NCBI GenBank assembly: GCA_009785015.1
Contig: WQXD01000070.1
Coordinates: 1 to 13,605, forward strand
Direction: 5' to 3'
From: Oscillospiraceae bacterium
GTDB taxonomy: Bacteria > Bacillota_A > Clostridia > Oscillospirales > WRJC01
Length of the DNA stretch: 13,605 nucleotides
In this document: one piece after another, positions 1 through 8,151 of the stretch
Numbering within the stretch: position 1 is the first letter of the stretch
Layout: each line of letters begins with the position of its first letter
Made by a program: the position numbers and the translations under genes
Notes under the pieces: model-generated
Told to the model about the DNA's origin: nothing
The model's input: the letters and a program-made list of their open reading frames with translations, nothing else
Databases searched by the model: none

Positions 1-108
1 AAGCTTTTTGGCGTTTCTCTCGGTTCCGGGTTCAAAACCATTGAGCGTCTTGCCGTCGTACTCAAAAGAAAAATGCGGCGTTTCCAAAAAAATATTGCTG
101 ATATTCAT
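1..108 (-). CDS. Unidentified protein, N-terminal 36 codons only
   Basis: This is the beginning of a gene that runs off the left edge. The frame opens with ATG at 108-106, preceded by GGAG (121-118) at a spacing of 9, and stays open for 36 codons. The residues begin MNISNIFLETPHFSFEYDG and continue with a hydrophilic stretch; there is no signal peptide or membrane segment. I do not recognise the family. The phrase 'FSFEYDGK' recalls the N-terminal beta-sandwich of some glycoside hydrolases, but 36 residues are too few to support that. It lies 34 bases downstream of the membrane-protein gene on the same strand, so it may be the fifth gene of the htrA-HAD-dnaE operon. The gap is very AT-rich and could also hold a weak promoter. 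Confidence 0.6.
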   Translation of the reverse strand, partial: MNISNIFLETPHFSFEYDGKTLNGFEPGTERNAKKL

Positions 109-142
109 ACGAAAGTTCTCCTTAAATATAATAAATTAAATT

Positions 143-796
143 TTAATCTCTGTTTCTCATGCGCTCGAAAACATACGCGAAAATAAGGCCCACAAACAAG
201 ATCGCGAGCCCCGGCACCCCATCTGTCAAATCTATCCCCAGAGACAGCTTGATCTCCTGCGGCTCGCACTTTATAAACCTCGCGGCCAAATAATAATTGT
301 AAAAGCGCATCATGAATCCGATCAAAACGCTCCCGACAAAAACGCAGAGCCCGATAAACATCACATAGCGCGGATTTTTTTCGTCGGTTATTTTTTCATA
401 ATCCCCCGACCCGATGCTCGAGAGCAGCGCGGCCAAAAACCTGAATATGGGCGCCAAGGTGAGCAGCGTGCATATAATTACGAATATCCCCGCGAAAAGC
501 ACCGCCTTTATATCGTCCAGCACCACGTTACCCGCCGCTGTGAGCACTTTTATACCGTTGCCGAAAGAGATTTCGTACTCAGTTATCCGGCCCGCTTCAT
601 CCGCGATTTTATGCATGAAGGGGGGCAGAAGCATTTTTTCGACCTCCACATTCGTGAAAAACAAAATCACGGTCAGAATAAAACACAAAATGACAAAGAA
701 CACGGAGACATAAAAGAGAATATTGAAAACAGGGCCTGCCAATTTGGAAACGAAAGACATGTATTTGTAATTTTTTCGCATACGGCGCCGCTCCAT
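143..796 (-). CDS. Four-helix membrane protein, DUF2975-like
   Basis: The 217-residue product is an integral membrane protein of unknown function. Four hydrophobic segments are visible at about residues 23-47, 98-120, 143-163 and 193-211. A loop of about 50 residues with charged positions separates helices 1 and 2, and a short basic tail (FERMRNRD) ends the protein. Helix number, spacing and the final helix resemble the DUF2975 family, though the characteristic C-terminal acidic motif after the last helix is missing, so the assignment is tentative. The first ATG (796) has no ribosome binding site: it directly follows TGA and an A-rich repeat. The second ATG (781) is preceded by GGAG at a spacing of 9, and may be the true start, giving 212 residues. 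The gene begins 16 bases after the dnaE stop, which suggests cotranscription or translational coupling. Confidence 0.8.
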   Translation of the reverse strand: MERRRMRKNYKYMSFVSKLAGPVFNILFYVSVFFVILCFILTVILFFTNVEVEKMLLPPFMHKIADEAGRITEYEISFGNGIKVLTAAGNVVLDDIKAVLFAGIFVIICTLLTLAPIFRFLAALLSSIGSGDYEKITDEKNPRYVMFIGLCVFVGSVLIGFMMRFYNYYLAARFIKCEPQEIKLSLGIDLTDGVPGLAILFVGLIFAYVFERMRNRD

Positions 797-820
797 TCAC
801 TTTTTCACTTTTTCACTTTT
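797..820 (-). repeat. Three 8-base tandem repeats at the dnaE stop
   Basis: On the minus strand AAAAGTGA occurs three times in tandem. The first copy supplies the dnaE stop codon (815-813), and the copies place TGA at 815, 807 and 799. Because the period is 8, these three TGA codons fall in three different frames. The last one abuts the ATG of the next gene. Confidence 0.75.
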
Positions 821-3800
821 TTACTATTTTTACGTTGTCCCCGCCCAGCAGATTCTCAAGTTCGCTGAGACACACCGGGTCCATCGTAATTCCCGGGTTT
901 TTTACCGAATATATTTTTTTCGTGCTTTCGTCGTATATCTTGACCTCGGTTTTTCCGTCGAACAATTCTATGAGCTGCATCGCTTTGTTATACGACGCGT
1001 CTTCCATTCCGGGGACTTTGAGGTACAAGACGGAAACATCCCCGTTTTTTTCGTACGAATCCGGCAGCGGCCCGGGGCTTCCGTTTTTTTTGAGTTTTAT
1101 CACGCTGTTTAAAAAAATCTTCGGATTTTCTTCTTTTCCGGGGGAAATATTGCCCTGTACCGCGATTATGTTTCCCGGTTTCAGTTCCTCGATAAACTGG
1201 TTGTATTTTTTGGGAAAGGCCACCACTTCAATCGAGGCGTATTCGTCCTCAAAGCTGAAAAACGCCATGCTGTCGCCGTTTCTCGTCCTCTTGACGTTGA
1301 GCTCCCCTATAACCCCCGCAACCGTTACGAATCTGTCCTCTTTTTCTTTCGCGGAAAGGGGCGCCTCTGCGGAAGTCCCCTCAAAAACGCGGGCGTCGCC
1401 TTCGGGATCCTCCTGGCCCTCGTCGGCTTCCTCGAAAAATTCCAATACGCCGGGTATCGACAGCGACCGCAGCCTCTTTATCGAATCTATGTATTCGTCA
1501 AGCGGATGCCCGGAAAAAAACCGTCCCGCCGCTTCCTTTTCCATCGCCAGGAGCTCGTTGAGCTCCATTTCCGGTATATCCGGGTAAAGAACGTCAAAAT
1601 CGCCGGAGATCGCGGCGCCGGCTTCGTCGTCAAAGGCGAACATGTCTATCTGCCCGTCTATATTCGATTTTTTCTCGTTTAAAAGGCTGTCGATGATGTC
1701 CTCGTATTTGGCCAGCAGTTTGCTGCGAAAAGTCCCCAGCCTGTCAAACACCCCGCATTTGATCAGCGCTTCCACCTGGCGCTTGTTGAGCTGCTCATAG
1801 TTTGCCATCCTGAGCAGAAAATCGGAAAAAGACCTGAATTTTCCGTTTGTCTCCCTCTCAAACAAAATATTTTTCAAAAACCCGGCGCCGACGTTTTTTA
1901 TGGCCAGCAAACCGTACCTTATCCCGCCGCCGGAGGCGTCGATTGTGAAATCCGGTTCGCTCAGGTTTATCTCGGGGGGCATTATCTTTATATCCAGCCT
2001 CGAGCATTCGGCGGCGTATTCGCTGAGTTTTTCCGTTTTGTTCAGCACGGAAGTCATGAGGGCGCACAAATACTGCTCTTTGTGGTAATATTTCAGATAG
2101 GCGGTGCGGTACGACAGCAGCGCGTAGGCGACCGCGTGGCTTTTGTTGAAGCCGTAGTTCGCAAATTCCGCGATTATATCGAATATCTCCGTCGCCGCGT
2201 CTTCGCCTACGCCGTTTTTTTCACAGCCGGCCAAAAAGACCGCCCGCTCTTTTTCCATGACCTCCTGGTCCTTGTGCGACATGGCCCTTCTCACTATATC
2301 CGCGCGGCCGTAGGAATAGCCGGCCAACGTCCGGAAGATCTGCATTACCTGCTCCTGAAAGATTATGCAGCCGTATGTGCTCTCGAGTATTTCCTCCAGC
2401 TGCGGCGCCCTGTATGTTATAAGCTCTTTGTTTTGGCGGTTTTTCGTATACAGCGGAATCAGCGCCATCGGCCCGGGCCGAATCAGCGCGTTGAGAACGG
2501 TCAAATCCTCGAAATATTCGGGTTTAGCCGCGATCATCAGGCTTTTTACCCAATTCGCCTCAAACTGGAAAATCCCGCCGTTGTTGCCGCTGGCATACAG
2601 CCTGTATATCTCCCCGTTTTCCAGATCAATTTTTTCTATGTCGAAATCCCTGTATTGTTCGGATCTTTTTATGTATTTGACCGTGTTTTCTATTATTGTC
2701 AGGTATCTCAGCCCCAGCAGGTCTATTTTGAGCAGCCCCAGGGCGGCCACCGTGTTCATATCGAACTGCGTGACGCGCTCGCCCGTGCACAGCGCGAGGG
2801 GCACATACTCCCAGACGGGGTTGTTTGTTATCACCAATCCAGCCGCGTGGATCGAAGAGTTGCGCGGCATCCCCTCGAGTTTCATCGCCGTGTCCACAAG
2901 GTTTCTTATCCTGTCGTCGCCCTCGTAGCGCGCTTTCAATTCCTTGACTTCCTCGAGCGCTTTTTTTAAGGGCCAGTTTTTATTCTGAGCCTGAGGTATG
3001 AGCTTGGCTATGGCGTCCACTTCGCTTATGCTCATGTTCAAAACGCGCCCGACGTCCTTTAAGGCCTGTTTTGAGGCCAGCGTGGTGAAAGTTATGATGT
3101 GCGCGGTGTTGGCCTCGCCGTATCTTTTTTTGACATATTCCACCACTTCCCCGCGCCGGTCCTGGCATATATCTATGTCGAAGTCGGGCATGCTGACGCG
3201 TTCGGGATTCAAAAACCTCTCAAACAGCAGATTGTATTTTATCGGGTCCACGCCGGTGATTTCCAAGAAATAGGCGACTAAGCTGCCCGCCCCGGATCCC
3301 CTTCCCGGCCCTATCGGTATATTCTGGCTTTTGGCGTAGTTTATGAAATCCCAGACTATGAGGTAATACGCCGCGTAACCCATCGATATTATGACGCCCA
3401 GCTCGTATGCGAGGCGCGTTTCGTATATATTTCGGTCTATTCCGGGATTATCTTTTTGATATTTCTCAAAGCCCGCGCGGCTCAGATTTGCAAGGTAATC
3501 TTCTGGCGTTATGCCTCCCGGGGGGGCGTATTCGGGCAAAAAAGTCTTTTCAAAACTGAGCTCGACGTTGCACCGTTTGGCGATTTTCACGGTGTTTTCG
3601 AGCGCGTTGTCGTATTCTTCGAACAATTCCTCCATTTCCCCGGTGCTTTTGAGGTAAAATTCGTCCGTTTCAAAGCCGATCGGGTTGCCGTCTTCGAGCA
3701 GTTTGGCGGTCTGTATGCAGATCATCACCGCCTGGGCCCGGGCGTCTTCTTTGTTTATATAATGCACGTCGTTGGTGGCCACCATGCCTATTTGGGCGGC

Positions 3801-4397
3801 CTGCGAGAGCCTTGCTATCCGGCTGTTCACTGTGAGCTGGTCGGGCAGGTTGTGGTTTTGAAGCTCCAAAAAGAAATTGCCCTCCCCGAAGATTTCTTTT
3901 AAGCGCAAAGCGTGGGCTTTCGCGGCCTCGAAGTCGTTTTGCAGCAAAAACTGCTGGACAAATCCCGCCAGGCACGCCGAAAGCGCGATTATGCCGCCGC
4001 TGTGGGATTTAAGTATATCCAAATCGACCCTCGGCTTGCTGTAAAACCCCTCCGTGTAGGCCGCCGAGACCAGATATATCAAATTTTTGTAGCCCGCTTC
4101 GTTCTCCGCCAGCAGCACCAAATGGCCGATGTCCGCATCCTCGCTGTGTTCCTTGTCGAATCTCGTCCGTTTCGCAACATACACCTCGCAGCCCAGAATC
4201 GGCTTGACGCCTTCTTTTTTGCAAGCCAGATAAAACGCGACCGCGCCGAACATATTGCCGTGATCCGTGATTGCGGCGGCCGATTGCCCGTGTCTTTTCG
4301 CGGCTTTCGGTATTTCGGAAATCCGGCAGGCCCCGTCGAGCAGGCTGTATTCGCTGTGCAGATGCAAATGGACAAAATCCCGTTGTGTTTTTTGCAT
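813..4397 (-). CDS. dnaE: DNA polymerase III subunit alpha, DnaE type
   Basis: This is a replicative C-family DNA polymerase of 1194 residues, a normal length for DnaE. The N-terminal PHP domain starts with HLHLHSEYSLLDG. Its expected metal ligands are all present by eye: H12, H14, D21, H46, E71, H92, C142, D210 and H212. The palm carries GPGRGSGAGS (363-372), the catalytic pair D405/D407 in PDFDIDI, and the third aspartate D559 in KIDLLGL. Fingers and helix-hairpin-helix regions follow. QIDMF (916-920) fits a beta-clamp-binding motif. An OB fold lies at about 1023-1102 (VTVAGVIGELNVKRTRNGD). There is no PolC-type exonuclease insertion. An acidic stretch at about 985-1021 separates the helical region from the OB fold. 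The ATG at 4397 gives the usual family N-terminus, but its ribosome binding site is poor. It lies 19 bases after the HAD stop, so translation may depend on coupling. Confidence 0.97.
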   Translation of the reverse strand: MQKTQRDFVHLHLHSEYSLLDGACRISEIPKAAKRHGQSAAAITDHGNMFGAVAFYLACKKEGVKPILGCEVYVAKRTRFDKEHSEDADIGHLVLLAENEAGYKNLIYLVSAAYTEGFYSKPRVDLDILKSHSGGIIALSACLAGFVQQFLLQNDFEAAKAHALRLKEIFGEGNFFLELQNHNLPDQLTVNSRIARLSQAAQIGMVATNDVHYINKEDARAQAVMICIQTAKLLEDGNPIGFETDEFYLKSTGEMEELFEEYDNALENTVKIAKRCNVELSFEKTFLPEYAPPGGITPEDYLANLSRAGFEKYQKDNPGIDRNIYETRLAYELGVIISMGYAAYYLIVWDFINYAKSQNIPIGPGRGSGAGSLVAYFLEITGVDPIKYNLLFERFLNPERVSMPDFDIDICQDRRGEVVEYVKKRYGEANTAHIITFTTLASKQALKDVGRVLNMSISEVDAIAKLIPQAQNKNWPLKKALEEVKELKARYEGDDRIRNLVDTAMKLEGMPRNSSIHAAGLVITNNPVWEYVPLALCTGERVTQFDMNTVAALGLLKIDLLGLRYLTIIENTVKYIKRSEQYRDFDIEKIDLENGEIYRLYASGNNGGIFQFEANWVKSLMIAAKPEYFEDLTVLNALIRPGPMALIPLYTKNRQNKELITYRAPQLEEILESTYGCIIFQEQVMQIFRTLAGYSYGRADIVRRAMSHKDQEVMEKERAVFLAGCEKNGVGEDAATEIFDIIAEFANYGFNKSHAVAYALLSYRTAYLKYYHKEQYLCALMTSVLNKTEKLSEYAAECSRLDIKIMPPEINLSEPDFTIDASGGGIRYGLLAIKNVGAGFLKNILFERETNGKFRSFSDFLLRMANYEQLNKRQVEALIKCGVFDRLGTFRSKLLAKYEDIIDSLLNEKKSNIDGQIDMFAFDDEAGAAISGDFDVLYPDIPEMELNELLAMEKEAAGRFFSGHPLDEYIDSIKRLRSLSIPGVLEFFEEADEGQEDPEGDARVFEGTSAEAPLSAKEKEDRFVTVAGVIGELNVKRTRNGDSMAFFSFEDEYASIEVVAFPKKYNQFIEELKPGNIIAVQGNISPGKEENPKIFLNSVIKLKKNGSPGPLPDSYEKNGDVSVLYLKVPGMEDASYNKAMQLIELFDGKTEVKIYDESTKKIYSVKNPGITMDPVCLSELENLLGGDNVKIVKK

Positions 4398-4416
4398 AAA
4401 CAGACCATCGTTTCAA

Positions 4417-5115
4417 TTATTTGTTTTTTATTTTTTTTATTATATCAAATGCCTCATAGAGGTTGTCAATCACAAAGTCGGCTCCCGCCCCGAATAAAAC
4501 CCCGCGCTTAAACGAGGTGGTCACGGCCACGCAGGTCATGCCGGCGGCTTTTGCCGCCTTTACCCCGCTGACCGCGTCCTCTATCACAAGCGAATGCTCC
4601 GGGGCCGCTCCCGCCCTCTCCGCGGTTTTTAAAAATATCTCCGGGTCGGGCTTCTTGTTTGTCACGTCCGTTCCCGAAATCACGTAAAGCGGATGTTTCC
4701 CCCTTTTACGCGCTTCACCGCTTGTCAGCACCTCAATCGAGCGCCCGAGCTTTATTTTCTGTATATTTACTTTCACCTTGACCAAATCCGAGGCCGAGGC
4801 GACGGCGCACGAAAGCCCGGCGCCGGTTATATTGTGTATCAGTTTTTTCGCTTTGGGGAACACTTTCACCCTGTGTTTTTTTGCCGTATATATCTCATAG
4901 GCCCGCGCCTTCAAACCGGCGTCATACGGTTTGCCGTACTTTGCGGCCACGCCGCCGATAAATTTATCGTCCCCCATGCCCGTAAATTCCTTAAAATCCC
5001 CGTAGGCGGCCGCAATCCCGAATCTTTCCTTAAGCGATTCGATTGAAGCCAATGTTATCGCGGGCTCGGAATCCACGAGCACTCCGTCCATGTCAAAAAT
5101 TACCAATTTCAGCAT
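4417..5115 (-). CDS. HAD hydrolase, beta-phosphoglucomutase/CbbY-like
   Basis: This 232-residue enzyme belongs to the haloacid dehalogenase superfamily, subfamily I with an alpha-helical cap, and probably acts on a small phosphorylated sugar or metabolite in the cytoplasm. Numbering from the ATG at 5115, motif I is DMDGVLVDSEP (nucleophile D8, acid D10), motif II is S107 in VASAS, motif III is K155 in NKKPDPEIF, and motif IV is E179/D180 in VIEDAVSGVKAA. The distance from motif II to III is 48 residues, against about 31 in L. lactis beta-phosphoglucomutase, so roughly 17 residues are extra there. A GTG at 5130 would add five residues (MKKKS), but the G-run touches it directly, leaving no spacing; the ATG gives the normal family N-terminus. 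The substrate cannot be read from sequence. The gene sits 29 bases after htrA and 19 before dnaE. Confidence 0.9.
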   Translation of the reverse strand: MLKLVIFDMDGVLVDSEPAITLASIESLKERFGIAAAYGDFKEFTGMGDDKFIGGVAAKYGKPYDAGLKARAYEIYTAKKHRVKVFPKAKKLIHNITGAGLSCAVASASDLVKVKVNIQKIKLGRSIEVLTSGEARKRGKHPLYVISGTDVTNKKPDPEIFLKTAERAGAAPEHSLVIEDAVSGVKAAKAAGMTCVAVTTSFKRGVLFGAGADFVIDNLYEAFDIIKKIKNK

Positions 5116-5144
5116 CGATTTCTTTTTCACCCCCCGAATTTTAT

Positions 5145-6494
5145 CTATTTTGCCGCCATGACCACTTCAAAATCGTATATGTCGCCGTTTCTGTAAATTG
5201 TGATCGTGACCCTGTCGCCGGCTTTGTATTTCATTTTCAGGTCATACATGTCCTGGGTCGATTCCACGGGTGATCCGTCCAAGGCCACTATTATGTCGCT
5301 GAGCTGCAGCCCCGAGCCCTCGCACGGGCCGCCTTCGATTATTTCCGATATCTTCCAGCCCTGCGGTATGCCGAAAAATTCGGATTCTTCCTCCGTCACG
5401 GTGCCGCCCTTGAGTCCGAAACTCACTTCGGATTTGTCCGCGTCCGCTCCCGAACCGGGCAGCCTTGTGATATTCCCCGGATTGGCGATTATGTCGTTTA
5501 GTACTTCTATCGCCGAGTTTATCGGTATCGCGAAACCCATGCCCTCGTATTGCGTGGAGGCGAGCTTCAGCGAGTTTATGCCCACGACCTGGCCTTTCAT
5601 GTTTATGAGCGGGCCGCCGGAGTTGCCGAAATTTATCGAAGCGTCGGTCTGGATGACGGTCATCATTTTCTCGCCGTTTACATCGAGCGTCCTGTTTGTC
5701 GCCGAAATTATGCCTTTTGTCGCAGTCCAGGCGAATTCGAGCCCCCCCGGGGTTCCGATCGCCACGACGTCCTGGCCCTGGACCAATGCGTCCGAATCCC
5801 CGAGTTCCGCCACGCGCAGCCCTCTCGCCTCTATTTTGACAGTCGCCAGATCCGCGGTCTCGTCGCCGCCTATAAAGCTCGCTTCATAGACTTCGCCGGA
5901 TTGGAGCGTGACCATTATTTTGTCCGCCCCTTCGACCACGTGATAATTGGTGGCTATGTATCCGTCTTCGCTCACCACAAATCCGGTGCCCACGCCCCGC
6001 GTCGTGTAGGGCTGGCTGTTTCTGCCGAAATACCTGCCCCCGGAGACTTCCGTTTCAGTCTCGATGCAAACCACGGAGGGGTTCACTTTCGCTATCGCTT
6101 CTTCCGTCGTCAGCCACGGCGAATTTTTCTTGTCGGGGATCGTGATGAGCGTGTCCTCGAGGGATTCGGCGGCGCTGCCCCTGGTGTCCTCCACTGCGTC
6201 CCTGTTTGAAAGCACCGCGGGCGGATCATTTGTTTTGCCGCCGTTTTCCGCGGCGGCCTGGTTTATCATATTGCCGCCTAACAGGTACGCCGTCGAGCCC
6301 GCGCAAAACAAAAACATCACACTCATGATCGCGGCGAAGATTTTGATCCCCAGTCCCCCCGCTTTCTTTTTTTTGTCCTTCTTGTCTTTTTTGGAAAATT
6401 GCTCCTCGGCCGCGCTCCAGCGGTAAACCTGCATTTGCCGGTTGGGTTCCGCTTCGTTTGTCTTGTTTTCGCCGTTGTTTAAATATTCGTTCAT
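5145..6494 (-). CDS. htrA: Membrane-anchored HtrA/DegP-like serine protease with PDZ domain
   Basis: This 449-residue S1C-family protease is expected to degrade or refold damaged proteins outside the membrane. A hydrophilic, lysine-rich cytoplasmic segment (about 1-48) precedes one membrane helix (about 49-72), followed by a linker and the protease domain (about 130-340). The triad is visible: H185 in ATNYHVVEG, D215 in ETADLATVK, and S292 in NFGNSGGPL. The usual proline of INPGNSGGP is phenylalanine here. A C-terminal PDZ domain spans about 355-447 (GWKISEIIEGGPCEGSGLQLSDIIVALDG). The ATG at 6494 is chosen because GGGAGG precedes it at about 10 bases; the frame extends to a TTG at 6512, but that would lie on the binding site itself. 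It heads the five-gene minus-strand run and follows a two-component system, as in CssRS-htrA and CiaRH-htrA loci. Confidence 0.93.
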   Translation of the reverse strand: MNEYLNNGENKTNEAEPNRQMQVYRWSAAEEQFSKKDKKDKKKKAGGLGIKIFAAIMSVMFLFCAGSTAYLLGGNMINQAAAENGGKTNDPPAVLSNRDAVEDTRGSAAESLEDTLITIPDKKNSPWLTTEEAIAKVNPSVVCIETETEVSGGRYFGRNSQPYTTRGVGTGFVVSEDGYIATNYHVVEGADKIMVTLQSGEVYEASFIGGDETADLATVKIEARGLRVAELGDSDALVQGQDVVAIGTPGGLEFAWTATKGIISATNRTLDVNGEKMMTVIQTDASINFGNSGGPLINMKGQVVGINSLKLASTQYEGMGFAIPINSAIEVLNDIIANPGNITRLPGSGADADKSEVSFGLKGGTVTEEESEFFGIPQGWKISEIIEGGPCEGSGLQLSDIIVALDGSPVESTQDMYDLKMKYKAGDRVTITIYRNGDIYDFEVVMAAK

Positions 6495-6552
6495 GATTTC
6501 AGATCCTCCCAAATTTTTAATAAAATAACTTTGATTTTGTGTTATGGGTCAT

Positions 6553-6582
6553 ATTATACCCCACACATGTTACGGGAATTTG
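6553..6582 (-). promoter_or_regulatory. Promoter of the htrA operon, weak -35
   Basis: On the minus strand a perfect TATAAT lies at 6558-6553, about 50 bases upstream of the htrA start codon plus a binding site. At a 17-base spacer the -35 position (6581-6576) reads AATTCC, a poor match to TTGACA. That region is part of one copy of a direct repeat (6570-6582). A strong -10 with a poor -35 covered by a repeat fits a promoter that needs an activator. Confidence 0.6.
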
Positions 6583-6635
6583 CGTTATTTTATTATATTG
6601 TATTAAAAAAACGGGGCAAAATTACGTGAAATTTG
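6570..6635. repeat. Direct repeat pair upstream of htrA
   Basis: The plus-strand sequences TTACGGGAATTTG (6570-6582) and TTACGTGAAATTTG (6622-6635) differ by one substitution and one inserted base. Their starts are 52 bases apart, close to five helical turns. The proximal copy covers the -35 region of the htrA promoter. They are candidate binding sites for the neighbouring OmpR-family regulator. Confidence 0.45.
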
Positions 6636-6654
6636 GGCATATGGGGCGCACTCC

Positions 6655-8139
6655 CTATTTTTGGCGCCCCGCTTCGGAGGATTTTTGCAGGGTGAAAACA
6701 AATTCGCAGTATTTGCCGTATTCCGAATTTACTTTTATCTTTTCCTTGTAGGCTTCTATTATGGTTCTGACGATAAACAGCCCCAGCCCCGCCCCCGATT
6801 TGTCGATTCCGCGGGAGCGGTCGGATTTATAGAATCTGTCAAATACAAACGGTATATCCTCGGCGGGTATGCCGGTTCCGGTGTTGTAGATCGATATGCA
6901 TACTTTTTTTTCTTTTTCGTGGTTTGCGATATTTATTTTGACGACCCCTTTTTCGGGGGCGAATTTTACCGCGTTTCCGATCAGATTGTCCAAAATCTGA
7001 CGGATGGCGTCCGGGTCCGCCGTGACGTACATGTTGTCCTCGTCGGAGGTAAATTCGAATTCGAGATTTTTTTCGTCTATATCCTGCGCCAAAAAAATAA
7101 CGGCGCGCTTCGCCTCTTCGCATATGTCGAAACTCACATCGTTGAATTTTCTGTCGCCCGCCTGAGCCTGTATTTTGGTCAGTTCAAACAGGGAGGCCAC
7201 AAGCCTCTCCAACCTTTTTGCCTCCGCCAAAACTATTTTCAAATACTGCCCGTGAGAAGCCGACGGTATGGTTCCGTTTAAAATCGCATCCACAAAACCT
7301 ATTATCGAAGTCATCGGGGTGCGCAGGTCGTGCGAGACATTGGCCAAAAACATCCGCTGGGTCTCTTCGTGAAAGGCGAGGGAGCCGGCCATTTTGTTGA
7401 AAGCCGAGGCGAGTTCCCCTATCTCGTCGCTCCGGCCTTTTATGGGGATCCTCACGTCGAACTGCCCCAGCTCAAAGCTTTTCGCGGCTTTTCTCATCTC
7501 CCTCACGGGGGATATCGTTTTTTCGGTGGTAAAATACACTATGGCCATGCTCGCCACGAGGATCCAGAGGCAGCTCAGTATCGTGTCCTTGATTATCCGG
7601 TTCACAAAAAAGTCATCCCAGATCGAGCCGGAACAAAAAAACAAGATACCGAAAACCTCGTCCGTTCCCGCCGGGCCCAAAAGCTGCGGGTAGACGAGAT
7701 GGCGCCCCGAAAAGACGCCGCCCAGCGTCTGATACCGCTCGGAGCCCAACCGGTTGACCGCTTCATAGACGGCGGACTGCGGGATTTTATCTTTTTTCAG
7801 ATACCCTTCGGGCAAGGACGAGCAGACAAGTATATTCCCGTCCAGATCCGAGATCAATATCAGCGAATTGTCGGTGAGCTCTGAGTAGGTCGAAAAATCC
7901 CACATCATTTTTATTTTTTCCGCTTTGACGTATTCGCCAAATGACCCGTAACGGCTGCCGCGGAAATCCGCCTCGACATTTTGCTTCGCGATTTTCGCGG
8001 CGGCTTCGACGATATTTTTCTTTGTTTCGATGGAGTTCTGTATGACATATGAGCTTATGACAAAAGCGAGGATCGTAAAACTTGCGGTTATAATCACAAA
8101 AAAGACCAATATATACTTGATAAATACGCTCTTGATCAT
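6655..8139 (-). CDS. Two-component sensor histidine kinase
   Basis: This 494-residue membrane kinase senses an unknown signal and phosphorylates the adjacent response regulator. Helix 1 (about 8-33) and helix 2 (about 187-204) enclose an extracytoplasmic sensor of about 150 residues. A HAMP linker follows (about 205-258, with P211 and DEIGELASAFNKM). The HisKA domain carries H270 in FLANVSHDLRTPMTS. The HATPase domain shows the N box (QILDNLIGNAVKF, N385/N389), G1 (NTGTGI, where the usual aspartate is N419), the F box (FVFDRFYKSD) and G2 (SGAGLGL). The ATG at 8139 has AAGGG about 7 bases upstream. It begins 12 bases after the regulator stop, so both genes form one transcript. The sensor domain type is not recognisable; an envelope-stress role is inferred only from the htrA neighbour. 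Confidence 0.95.
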   Translation of the reverse strand: MIKSVFIKYILVFFVIITASFTILAFVISSYVIQNSIETKKNIVEAAAKIAKQNVEADFRGSRYGSFGEYVKAEKIKMMWDFSTYSELTDNSLILISDLDGNILVCSSLPEGYLKKDKIPQSAVYEAVNRLGSERYQTLGGVFSGRHLVYPQLLGPAGTDEVFGILFFCSGSIWDDFFVNRIIKDTILSCLWILVASMAIVYFTTEKTISPVREMRKAAKSFELGQFDVRIPIKGRSDEIGELASAFNKMAGSLAFHEETQRMFLANVSHDLRTPMTSIIGFVDAILNGTIPSASHGQYLKIVLAEAKRLERLVASLFELTKIQAQAGDRKFNDVSFDICEEAKRAVIFLAQDIDEKNLEFEFTSDEDNMYVTADPDAIRQILDNLIGNAVKFAPEKGVVKINIANHEKEKKVCISIYNTGTGIPAEDIPFVFDRFYKSDRSRGIDKSGAGLGLFIVRTIIEAYKEKIKVNSEYGKYCEFVFTLQKSSEAGRQK

Positions 8140-8151
8140 AAGAAACCCTTA

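Noticed and set aside
2082..2969. 295-codon plus-strand frame inside dnaE
   Set aside because: It is the antisense shadow of conserved dnaE codons, without binding site or recognisable domain.
6553..6569. Imperfect palindrome GGGTCATATTATACCCC around the htrA -10 box as an operator
   Set aside because: The arms have a mismatch and consist largely of the -10 box itself, so chance is likely.
6600..6654. Terminator after the sensor kinase gene on the minus strand
   Set aside because: There is a T-run (6611-6605), but no GC-rich stem in front of it; the C-runs cannot pair with each other.
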